Below are positions 17,348 through 25,005 of a DNA stretch of 64,000 nucleotides, piece after piece. Under the pieces are notes generated by a model, which searched no databases, was not told the DNA's origin, and was given only the letters and a program-made list of their open reading frames with translations. A program made the position numbers and the translations under genes. Numbering within the stretch: the first letter of the stretch is position 1; every line of letters starts with the position of its first letter. Source of the DNA: Alcaligenes faecalis (GTDB taxonomy: Bacteria > Pseudomonadota > Gammaproteobacteria > Burkholderiales > Burkholderiaceae_B); NCBI RefSeq assembly GCF_041521385.1, contig NZ_CP168006.1:3915648-3979647 (forward strand), written 5' to 3'.

Positions 17348-18298
17348 CTAGGGAAATTCGGTGTACTCAAACTCGCCTTGGTCGCGGGCCTCCAGGCGTT
17401 TTCCGTCCTGATATTTCTCCAGGCGATAGGGGGCGCCGAACAGGTACTTCCATTGTGTGCCATGACGCTTGCCATGGCGATATTGGCTGATTTCCGATAA
17501 GGCGCCGCTATCGTGGAAAACGACCTGGACGCCATGGTAGTTCCCTTCATTGTCAAAAGGGGAAATGGCCACCAAATAGCCCTGCTGCGAGTAACCGTGC
17601 CATACCCCGACCTGATAGCCGTTGCAGTACTGGCCTTGATAGCGGGTGGACAAGGGGTAGGTTTCTATCCATTCGCCTTCTCGTTGGTCGTTTTGGTAGT
17701 GTCCCTTTTCTGCAAGTTGACCGTTCTCATAACGGATGAATTCGCCATGGAGCATCCCATTTTTATAGTTTGACTGCTTCAACAACTGTCCATTGGCGTC
17801 GAACTCCGTTTGCTGGCCGTGCAGCATACCTTGCTGGTTGTAGTGGCTTATGATTCGACCCCATGAATTGTTGCTGACCCATTTTCCTGTCCGCAGGTCG
17901 TTGGTGTAGTGACCGCTAGACAGGGGCTCGCCAGCCTGATCGTAGCTGTGGTAGGGGCCATGGCGTTTGCCATGCCGATAGGATGTGTGCTCAAGGGAGT
18001 CATACGCTTGTCGCACAAATAGGCCGTGCCGCTGATTATCCAGGCGCTCAGAGCGTTCGATCAAGGTTCCTTGGGGGTTGTAGGCTTCGTGCAGTTGCCA
18101 ACGCTTATCCACGGAGGTGAGCTGAACAATATGCAGCTCACCGGTTTCGTGGAACCACTTTTCCTGTTCTGCCAAACCGTAGTCGGTCTTGATGTGTTTG
18201 CTTTCGCTTGTGGCGGCGTGGCCGGGCAAGGCGACAAGCATAAGTGCAGTCAGTGTGATGGAGCCCAGAGTGGGGGCCAGTCTCGTGTTGAAACTCAT
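17348..18298 (-). CDS. Secreted MORN-variant repeat protein of unknown function
   Basis: A 316-residue protein with a signal peptide of about 28 residues (ending LPGHAA). The mature part consists of about ten repeats of 20-23 residues related to the MORN/YwqK type: HGPYHSYDQAGEPLSSGHY, RTGKWVSN, HGEFIRYENGQLAEKGHY, REGEWIETY, HGTQWKYL. Such repeats form beta-hairpin stacks and usually serve as binding scaffolds. It starts inside the stop codon of the upstream lipoprotein gene (ATGA), so the two are translated together and may act together in the periplasm. Its 3' end abuts the IS remnant. Confidence 0.75.
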   Translation of the reverse strand: MSFNTRLAPTLGSITLTALMLVALPGHAATSESKHIKTDYGLAEQEKWFHETGELHIVQLTSVDKRWQLHEAYNPQGTLIERSERLDNQRHGLFVRQAYDSLEHTSYRHGKRHGPYHSYDQAGEPLSSGHYTNDLRTGKWVSNNSWGRIISHYNQQGMLHGQQTEFDANGQLLKQSNYKNGMLHGEFIRYENGQLAEKGHYQNDQREGEWIETYPLSTRYQGQYCNGYQVGVWHGYSQQGYLVAISPFDNEGNYHGVQVVFHDSGALSEISQYRHGKRHGTQWKYLFGAPYRLEKYQDGKRLEARDQGEFEYTEFP

Positions 18299-20589
18299 TG
18301 GATGGCCCCTTCAAGTGCCTTGAAATCGGGAAGTGGTTTGAATTGATGTTGCCAGGTCTTTGTAATGGGGGTACCCGTTGCCTCTAGTTTTTCGACACGG
18401 TTGACGATACCCATAATCTGGATATGAGCGGACTCATCCACGTAATCCAACAGTTTGCCGTCCAGAGAACTGTCGGTCGCAGGCGTGGACCGGGGGAGGG
18501 TGATGGCCAACACCCTGTCCTGTTGATCGAGGAAGCGGTACTGGCGTAAAAAACGTTCCACAGGGAGTACGCGAGCCTGCTCCTCCCAACTCTCACCCAA
18601 CAGTGCTGCTGCGGACACTTGCACACTGAGTTCAGGCAAATCGAGTGGTAGTGGTTGCCAAGCGGGCGTCCCCTGGCACGTGAGCTCGATGTGTGCCTTA
18701 AGGCCGTAAAAGTAGAGGCGCGCCTGATCGGTGGTTTGCAGTTGATAGATATACTGCTGCGGCATTCGCTGCGTTGTGCCATAGCTTGTATTGTCAGCGG
18801 TGGGAGGGGGCGCAAAATGTAAGGGCGTGCCGTGTTCCGTCAGCCCACTGGTTTCTTTCAGTGTGCAAAGTTCCGCTTGCTCGGGGCTCAGTGTGACGTA
18901 GAGGTCTGGGGCATCGGTGCTAAAGGGGGCCAAGTTCTCGAGTGTGGCAGTTTTGAACTCATCGTTTTGTTGATAAGGGTCGAACAACTGCCGTGTGGTG
19001 ATGGGAGCAGATACGTTTTCGGGACGCGCCTGATTCAAATCATAAAAACGTACTGTCTTGCTTTCAATAGGCTCGGGCGCGTAGTTTCGGTAGGTCAACC
19101 CAACGGAGGCAGGCAAGGTATCGAGAAATTTGACGTTGAGCTCTTGGGGCAGGTGTCCTTGCAACACAATGGCCAGTAAGCGTTTTTCGCCTAGGCTTAG
19201 CCAGTCCGCTGCAGTCTGGTCATGTGGGTAGCGTAACTCCCCTTCATCGACCTTGGTCACATCAGGGAAAAAATAGCCGGTCTCACCTGGTATTAGTTGG
19301 ATCAGAAACTCATAAGGATTATCGGTGGGTTGCAAGATGGCCTTGGCCCCTTCAAGCTCGACGTGTGAGCCTTTGGGCTTGATCGGCACATCGACCTGAA
19401 TATGCTCCGTGTTGTGGTAGTTGAGCGTCGCTTCGATGTATTGCAGTTTTTCCAGAGCCTGGGCAGTCTGATCCCAACCTAGAGGTAAGATCTCAAGACT
19501 GGTTTCGGCATCATCATGGTCCAGGCCAGGGTGTTGGAAGGCGCCGGCAGCCTTGAAAGGGATAGCCAAGGCCTGATTGTTTTCATCGTAAGCAGCAATG
19601 TGGCTGGCCCTTATTTCACCGACCATGTAGGGGGCCAGTCCGGGATGGGCATAGTGCAGCAGGAAACGCTGGTCGTACGTGTCCAGCACACCTTGCGTAT
19701 TGAGCATGGCTTGCGCGGAGGACGACAGGGCGGGGACGGGCGGGTCTGTTTCGTCCTGCGTGAGCAACTCGTACCCCTCTGCGTTTTCTAGAAACTGCAG
19801 ATCATGATTAAAGCGCCAGCTTTCGGGGTAAATCGCGGACACAATCCTAAACGTTCCCTTGTCGCGCAGTTCGGGGGGTAAGGGGACATGCATGATGACT
19901 GCCTGACGTACCAGCCAACCTGTCTGACGCTCTATCACGGCATAGCCAAAAATACGGGTTTGCGGATTGGCACGTTCGTCTTGCCCCGTATCGGTAATGG
20001 CGAGCGTCACGACATCTGAGTCAAAATCCTTGACGGTCATGCGTATGTCAGGAAGACCGTTTTGGCCTTTAATGATTTGCGAGGATCCCTTTTTCACCGC
20101 TAATTGATGCATGAGGCCTGGGCGAGATAACTGATCATTCAGCAAGTGATCCAGCGTGGTTTTGAGCTCGGCTTTCAGTTTCTGGCTGGCGGTATTGAGC
20201 GTGACATCGACCAGTTGATTGCTTTCTTTGTCAACGGTTAAGGTGTAGCCGTCTTTCAGGGCAGTACGCAGCTCGTCTTCGCCATAGCCGCTTTGTTCAA
20301 AACTGCTCATGCCGCCATGTTTGAAGTTAAGGCGCATGTATTCGGGGCTAATATTCAGCTTGTAGGTGGAGGACTTGTCCTCTACACCGTAATGCATGAG
20401 CATTTTGATGGACATGCTCTCGGAAAGATCGCGTGTACCACGCTGAACATTCACCGTCATGTCGGTATATACCTGATAACGCCGTTCGTCACCGTCAACG
20501 GGGTGAAAAGTAAGCTTGGAACCAGGCCCGTCAGGAGAGCATCCGGCAAACATCAAGACGGTTAACGTCGCAGTAATGGCAAAACGCAA
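18295..20589 (-). CDS. Large predicted lipoprotein of unknown function
   Basis: A 764-residue protein with a short lipoprotein signal, LMFAGC, and lipidated Cys at residue 17. The next residues are Ser-Pro rather than Asp at +2, so outer-membrane sorting is likely. The rest appears soluble, rich in beta-strand and polar segments, with no membrane helix; I recognise no catalytic motif or family. The N-terminal half (KLTFHPVDGDERRYQVYTDM) resembles all-beta substrate-binding folds only in a general way. It is cotranscribed with the MORN-type protein and starts 120 bases from the divergent small gene at 20710, so the interval 20590-20709 should carry two divergent promoters. Confidence 0.7.
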   Translation of the reverse strand: MRFAITATLTVLMFAGCSPDGPGSKLTFHPVDGDERRYQVYTDMTVNVQRGTRDLSESMSIKMLMHYGVEDKSSTYKLNISPEYMRLNFKHGGMSSFEQSGYGEDELRTALKDGYTLTVDKESNQLVDVTLNTASQKLKAELKTTLDHLLNDQLSRPGLMHQLAVKKGSSQIIKGQNGLPDIRMTVKDFDSDVVTLAITDTGQDERANPQTRIFGYAVIERQTGWLVRQAVIMHVPLPPELRDKGTFRIVSAIYPESWRFNHDLQFLENAEGYELLTQDETDPPVPALSSSAQAMLNTQGVLDTYDQRFLLHYAHPGLAPYMVGEIRASHIAAYDENNQALAIPFKAAGAFQHPGLDHDDAETSLEILPLGWDQTAQALEKLQYIEATLNYHNTEHIQVDVPIKPKGSHVELEGAKAILQPTDNPYEFLIQLIPGETGYFFPDVTKVDEGELRYPHDQTAADWLSLGEKRLLAIVLQGHLPQELNVKFLDTLPASVGLTYRNYAPEPIESKTVRFYDLNQARPENVSAPITTRQLFDPYQQNDEFKTATLENLAPFSTDAPDLYVTLSPEQAELCTLKETSGLTEHGTPLHFAPPPTADNTSYGTTQRMPQQYIYQLQTTDQARLYFYGLKAHIELTCQGTPAWQPLPLDLPELSVQVSAAALLGESWEEQARVLPVERFLRQYRFLDQQDRVLAITLPRSTPATDSSLDGKLLDYVDESAHIQIMGIVNRVEKLEATGTPITKTWQHQFKPLPDFKALEGAIQ

Positions 20590-20709
20590 AACAATTCCCT
20601 TGCACAGTCAGTTTGTTAACGCGCATTACCATAGTGTTTTGTAGAGACCAATTCAAGAAATAGACTGGTTTAATTCAAATTGAAATGGCTGGAGAGAAGG
20701 GGTTACATC

Positions 20710-21084
20710 TTGAGTGATCAGCCAAGCGATAAGGCGTTGTGTGAAGCCTTGTCGGAATTGTTTGTAGACAGGCCGGTTAATTACCAGGCTATTGCGAACG
20801 TGGCCAAGTACTTTTCGGTACACCATGTAGAAAGGGCTTTGTTCGAGTGGGTGGCGCCGGTTTGCTATTCCAATGCGCTTGCCCCCATCCCTTCGATCTG
20901 GACCGGGTTTGAACCCGACCAACTCTGGCGCGATATTGTGGCGCATCGCCAGGCTCGTGCCGGTGCCGGTCTGTTCAGACGGGTGCGCTGGCATGCCCAA
21001 CAGCGTTTCCTGCGCTATTACTTTGCCAAGGAGTGGCGTGAGCTGTCTCAGTACTTGTCGTCGGGTAATCCCCCTCATTTTTAA
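20710..21084 (+). CDS. Small cytosolic protein, DUF7079-like
   Basis: A 124-residue protein without signal or membrane segment. The chosen start is TTG at 20710, eight bases after GAGAAGGGG; the same frame opens earlier at another TTG (20680) that lacks a ribosome site. The segment ALSELFVDRPVNYQAIANVA, followed by VERALFEWVAPVCYSN and WTGFEPDQLWRDIV, resembles DUF7079 proteins (LSELFLDTE..., EEVYPVC..N), a family of unknown function often found singly or near toxin-immunity loci. Assignment is from memory of the family pattern and is moderate. The stop codon lies inside a long palindrome. Confidence 0.7.
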   Translation: MSDQPSDKALCEALSELFVDRPVNYQAIANVAKYFSVHHVERALFEWVAPVCYSNALAPIPSIWTGFEPDQLWRDIVAHRQARAGAGLFRRVRWHAQQRFLRYYFAKEWRELSQYLSSGNPPHF

Positions 21085-21110
21085 CGATCGTTAAAAATGG
21101 GGGGGATTAC
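21065..21110. terminator. 46-bp near-perfect palindrome at the end of the DUF7079-like gene
   Basis: Two 21-base arms (starting GTAATCCCC and ending GGGGGATTAC) surround a central GATC and pair with one mismatch. The arm contains the last codons and the stop of the gene. It would form a very stable hairpin and most likely ends transcription from either side, although no separate T-tract follows. The core TTAACGATCGTTAA is itself a palindrome and could also be a protein site. Confidence 0.65.
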
Positions 21111-21308
21111 CGCCTCTCTTAAGCGTTAGCCTTTTGTGGCCAAGCATTGCCTCACTGCCAGTTGCTGCTGATTGTGTTGATGCACAGGCCGATGAGTGGC
21201 TGGAATTGGGGTGCACGCGCTGTTTGTCTTTGCTGCCCGCAGAATAGGCCCACTGAATAAGTGTTTTGTGGCTTCTGCAGGCGGCTCTTTACTGAAATTT
21301 CTCTTACC

Positions 21309-21346
21309 AAAGCCCATGATGAAATTTAAATTTCATCATGGGCTTT
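21309..21346. terminator. 38-bp perfect palindrome in the interval before the RpiR gene
   Basis: Two 19-base arms (AAAGCCCATGATGAAATTT and its complement) meet without a loop. It looks like a bidirectional terminator, with A-tract and T-tract at the ends. The core GAAATTTAAATTTC shares half-sites with the inverted repeat at the RpiR-gene promoter, so it may also be an operator. The flanking stretches 21111-21308 and 21347-21510 hold no gene I can support. Confidence 0.6.
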
Positions 21347-21510
21347 GTGCTTTCATCGTCAGGATGTAGAAATGTATTCAAGCAAGGGTTTATCCCTTGT
21401 TTCTCTGTGAAGACCTTATTTAAAGCCATTATTTGCCAAGGCTAGCCCGCCCGGGTCTTCCTTTTTTCCTATCCCCAAGGGTAAATACGGAGCCAAATCA
21501 TCGCATCCAT

Positions 21511-21560
21511 AATTGAAATTAAAATTTTATTAAGTATTATGTGAAAAACAAATTTCAATT
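21511..21560 (+). promoter_or_regulatory. Promoter and candidate autoregulatory operator of the RpiR-type gene
   Basis: A -35-like TTGAAA (21513-21518) and -10-like TATTAT (21535-21540) are separated by 16 bases. The 10-base AATTGAAATT (21511-21520), covering the -35, is repeated in inverse as AATTTCAATT (21551-21560) near the expected transcription start. RpiR-type regulators bind inverted repeats of this kind, so repression of the cluster by its own regulator is likely. Confidence 0.6.
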
Positions 21561-21572
21561 TTAGGTTGTGTC

Positions 21573-22418
21573 ATGGTCATCAAAGATTCGATCCTGGATA
21601 TTCTCGATGTCCTGCCCAGTGCGGAGCGGCGCTTGGCCGATGTGGTCCTGTCTCATATGGGGCAGCTGGCGACTTACTCTGCCCAGGAGTTGGCCGAGAA
21701 AGCAGGTGTATCGGCGGCTACCGCGGTGCGCTTTTTCCGGCGTTTGGGTTTTAACGGTTTTAACGAATTCCGGGTCACGGCCCGTGAGCAAATGGGTGAC
21801 GGCGCTCCCTTCAAGCGTCTGCACTCCATGTCCAGCAGCGGTATTCAGGCCGATATGACGCCGTTTATCAATGCAGACGTACAGAACATTTCCACCACCT
21901 TCCAGAACATCACTGAACAGCATCTGGATAAGTTCACCCAAGCCGCTCTGAAAGCACGGCGCATCTGGGTGTTTGGTTTCCGCAATGGCCAGATCCTGGC
22001 GTGCTACGCCCACTCTTTACTGCAGCAGCTGCGCCCGGATGTGCATCTGGCGGTGGGCACGGTGGCCCATCTGACCGAACAACTGGCTGATGTGGAAGCA
22101 GGGGATCTGGCATTGGTGATGGATTTTCGTCGCCGCTCGGTGCTTTTGCCTTCCCTGGTGGAGCATCTGCGGGGCGAGTCGGTACAGATGGCTTTTTTGA
22201 CGGATGGTCTGGAAAGTTCCTTGCTGCGTTCGCAAGACATCGCGTTCACGGTGGCGACACGCGGGGAGTACTTGTTTGACTCGCATACCGGCACGCTCAG
22301 CCTGATCAATTATCTGGTCAGCCGTGTGGCCCTGCAGGCCGAGACGCAGGTGGCGCGCAAGTTGCAGAAGATTGAATCCATCCATCGCAGTTTTCAGGAC
22401 TTGAAGTCCAATAATTAA
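21573..22418 (+). CDS. MurR/RpiR-family transcriptional regulator
   Basis: A 281-residue regulator. The N-terminal ~77 residues form the RpiR helix-turn-helix domain (LPSAERRLADVVLSHMGQLA, YSAQELAEKAGVSAATAVRF, FRRLGFNGFNEF). A SIS domain covers about residues 125-255, with VFGFRNGQILACYAHSLL and DLALVMDFRRRS. SIS domains usually sense phosphosugars, but in amino acid clusters RpiR-type regulators are also found with other ligands, so the effector here is unknown. It starts the catabolic cluster, 21 bases upstream of dpaL on the same strand, and probably controls it and itself through the repeats at its promoter. Confidence 0.9.
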   Translation: MVIKDSILDILDVLPSAERRLADVVLSHMGQLATYSAQELAEKAGVSAATAVRFFRRLGFNGFNEFRVTAREQMGDGAPFKRLHSMSSSGIQADMTPFINADVQNISTTFQNITEQHLDKFTQAALKARRIWVFGFRNGQILACYAHSLLQQLRPDVHLAVGTVAHLTEQLADVEAGDLALVMDFRRRSVLLPSLVEHLRGESVQMAFLTDGLESSLLRSQDIAFTVATRGEYLFDSHTGTLSLINYLVSRVALQAETQVARKLQKIESIHRSFQDLKSNN

Positions 22419-22439
22419 ACCCATAAAAGTGGAGCAGAC

Positions 22440-23687
22440 ATGAACAAACATGCCGTTCGGGAGCAAGGCGCGGTGCAACTGTATCTGAACCCTCGTTGCG
22501 TTCAGGACAGCCAGGAATATGACGCTTCCTTGCAATCGATTTTGTCGGTAGCCGCCTTCGAGCAGGCTCAGGCCAGCATTGTGCAGTGGCCCGGTTACGC
22601 GCCTACCCCTTTGCGTCATTTGCCCGGTCTGGCCGCGCAGATGAAGGTGGGCGGGGTGTACTACAAGGATGAGGCCGGTCGTTTTGGTTTGGGCAGCTTC
22701 AAGGCTTTGGGTGGTGCTTATGCAGTCAACCGTTTACTACTGCGCCAGCTGCAAGCCCATACCGGCAATCCCAACTTGACGCTGGATGATCTGAAAAACC
22801 CTGCCTACAAGGACTTTATTGCTGGCTTGACTGTGACTTGCGCGACCGATGGCAATCATGGCCGTTCGGTGGCCTGGGGGGCGAAGAATGCCGGTTGCCA
22901 GTGTGTGATCTATATCCACGAACACGTCAGTACCGGTCGTGAGCAGGCCATTGCCTCTTACGGGGCCAAGGTGGTACGCGTGCCCGGCAATTACGATGAC
23001 TCGGTTCGCCAGGCCGCTGAAGATGCCAAAGAGCATGGTTATTTTGTGGTGTCCGATACGTCCTACCCTGGCTATATGGATGTGCCCAAGGATGTGATGC
23101 AGGGCTACACCGTCATGGTGCAGGAAGCCCTGGACCAGATCGGTTCGGGCAAACCTGTCAGCCACGTCTTTATTCAAGGTGGTGTGGGTGGTTTGGCGGC
23201 AGCGGTGTGCGCTCATATGTGGGAGCGTCTGGGTGCCCAGCGTCCTCGTCTGATTGTGGTTGAGCCTAATAAGGCCGATTGCCTGTTCCAAAGTGCTGTG
23301 CAAGGTAAACCCGTTACGGTCACCGGCGATTTGAATACGGTGATGGCCGGTCTGGCTTGCGGCGAAATCTCCTTGCTGGCCTGGGAAATTCTGGACCCCG
23401 GTACCTATGCCTATATGACGCTGGAAGACGATGCCGCCTTGCAAACCATGCGCCGTCTGGCCCGTGCTGATAAAGGTGATGCGCCGATTGTGGCGGGTGA
23501 GTCTGCTGTGGCCGGTGTGGCCGCTTGCATGGCTGCGTGCGAGCAAGCGGACTGGCGTCAAGCTTTGGGCATTGATGAAAACAGCCAAATTCTATTTTTT
23601 GCCAGCGAAGGCGATACCGATGCAGAGCTGTATCAGCGCATTGTCGGGATGAGCGCCAAAGAAGTGCTGGCTCAGGAGCCGGTATGA
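22440..23687 (+). CDS. dpaL: 2,3-diaminopropionate ammonia-lyase
   Basis: A 415-residue PLP enzyme of the tryptophan synthase-beta fold that converts 2,3-diaminopropionate to pyruvate and two ammonia. The family enzyme is known to accept both D and L isomers. The PLP lysine is K88 in GLGSFKALGGAYAV. ATDGNHGRSVAWGA (the conserved Asn/Gly loop), IQGGVGGLAAAVCAHMW (phosphate binding) and AGESAVAGVAACMAA support the assignment, and the length fits YgeX of E. coli. GGAG lies nine bases before the start. The next gene starts within its stop codon (ATGA), linking the two enzymes. Confidence 0.94.
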   Translation: MNKHAVREQGAVQLYLNPRCVQDSQEYDASLQSILSVAAFEQAQASIVQWPGYAPTPLRHLPGLAAQMKVGGVYYKDEAGRFGLGSFKALGGAYAVNRLLLRQLQAHTGNPNLTLDDLKNPAYKDFIAGLTVTCATDGNHGRSVAWGAKNAGCQCVIYIHEHVSTGREQAIASYGAKVVRVPGNYDDSVRQAAEDAKEHGYFVVSDTSYPGYMDVPKDVMQGYTVMVQEALDQIGSGKPVSHVFIQGGVGGLAAAVCAHMWERLGAQRPRLIVVEPNKADCLFQSAVQGKPVTVTGDLNTVMAGLACGEISLLAWEILDPGTYAYMTLEDDAALQTMRRLARADKGDAPIVAGESAVAGVAACMAACEQADWRQALGIDENSQILFFASEGDTDAELYQRIVGMSAKEVLAQEPV

Positions 23688-24928
23688 ACAGCCCAGCCAG
23701 CACTTGTTTAGCCATTAATGGCGAACGCCTGCTGCAGCGTATTGCGCAGTTGGCGCAGATTGGTGCGATCGACGGGGGCGGCGTCTGCCGTCTGGCTCTG
23801 ACGGACGAGGACAAGGCGGGCCGCGATCAGGTGGTCAGCTGGATGCGTGATCTGGGCATGCGTGTGGAGATCGATCAGATCGGCAACATTATCGGGACAC
23901 GCGCTGGCCGCCTGGATGTGGCGCCGGTCATGACGGGCTCGCATATTGATACCGTGCGTACCGGCGGACGCTACGACGGCAATCTGGGTGTGCTGGCTGG
24001 ACTGGAAGTGGTGGCCAGTTTGAATGATGCCGATGTGCAGTTGGATCGTCCCTTGCAAGTGGTGGCCTTTACCAATGAAGAGGGCGCGCGCTTTGCACCG
24101 GACATGATGGGCAGTCTGGTGTTTCAAGGTGGCTTGTCCTTGCAAGAGGCGCTGGACACCGTGGGCATTGATGGCAGCACCGTGCGCGAGAACCTGGAGC
24201 GTATTGGCTACGCCGGTTCCGTGCCTTGCGGCCAACCTGATGTGCATGCCTATATGGAACTGCATATTGAGCAGGGCCCGGTTCTGGAGCATGAAAGTAT
24301 CGATATTGGTGCCGTGACGGGCGTGCAAGGGATTTGCTGGTTGGAGTTCGAGGTGCAGGGCGTATCCAACCACGCAGGCACCACCCCCATGCACCTGCGT
24401 CATGATGCCGGTGTGGTGGCTCAGCAGATTGGCGGCTTTGTGCGCCAACTGACTGAACGCTACGGCCCGCCGCAATTGGGCACGGTAGGGCGCTGCGAGC
24501 TGTTTCCGAATCTGGTCAATGTGATCCCCAGCAAAGCCGTGTTTACCGTGGATTTGCGCAATGTGGACAAGGTCAGCCTGGATCAGGCCGAGCAGGAAGT
24601 GCTGGATTTCGCCCGACAAGCGGCCGAGCGTGAGGGTGTGCAGATCAAGCATCGCCATCTGGCCCGCTTTGATCCGGTGCAGTTTGATGAACGCTTGATC
24701 AGCAAGGTCGAGCAACACGCCAAGGATCTGGGCTGCTCGGTCAAGCGCATGCCCAGCGGTGCCGGACACGATGCGCAGATGCTGGCGCGTTCCTGCCCCA
24801 CAGGCATGATTTTTGTACCGAGTGTGCGTGGCCTGAGCCACAACCCGGCAGAGTTTACCCACGACAAAGACCTGATAGCGGGATGTTCGATTCTGCTATC
24901 GACCTTGGTGGAGTTGGCCCGTGAATAA
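23684..24928 (+). CDS. M20-family Zn-dependent N-carbamoyl-L-amino acid / ureido hydrolase
   Basis: A 414-residue metallohydrolase of the HyuC / allantoate amidohydrolase / beta-ureidopropionase group. Signature blocks are GSHIDTVRTGGRYDGNLGVL (zinc His and Asp), FTNEEGARFAPDMMGS (catalytic Glu pair), HIEQGPVLE and GVSNHAGTTPM (dimerisation lid His). These enzymes cleave a ureido or carbamoyl group from an amino acid, giving ammonia, carbon dioxide and the free amino acid. Sequence alone does not separate the substrates. It overlaps dpaL by four bases, so its product may be the diaminopropionate that DpaL uses. Confidence 0.9.
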   Translation: MNSPASTCLAINGERLLQRIAQLAQIGAIDGGGVCRLALTDEDKAGRDQVVSWMRDLGMRVEIDQIGNIIGTRAGRLDVAPVMTGSHIDTVRTGGRYDGNLGVLAGLEVVASLNDADVQLDRPLQVVAFTNEEGARFAPDMMGSLVFQGGLSLQEALDTVGIDGSTVRENLERIGYAGSVPCGQPDVHAYMELHIEQGPVLEHESIDIGAVTGVQGICWLEFEVQGVSNHAGTTPMHLRHDAGVVAQQIGGFVRQLTERYGPPQLGTVGRCELFPNLVNVIPSKAVFTVDLRNVDKVSLDQAEQEVLDFARQAAEREGVQIKHRHLARFDPVQFDERLISKVEQHAKDLGCSVKRMPSGAGHDAQMLARSCPTGMIFVPSVRGLSHNPAEFTHDKDLIAGCSILLSTLVELARE

Positions 24929-25005
24929 GCAGTAAACCCCTGATGACGGGACCGCCGCCACAAGAGCAAAGGCGGACCGCTTTTAACTACCTGGAGAGAC
25001 AAAAC

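Noticed and set aside
21126..21317. A 63-codon minus-strand frame between the DUF7079-like and RpiR genes
   Set aside because: No ribosome site, low-complexity product and no similarity I recognise; it overlaps a palindrome.
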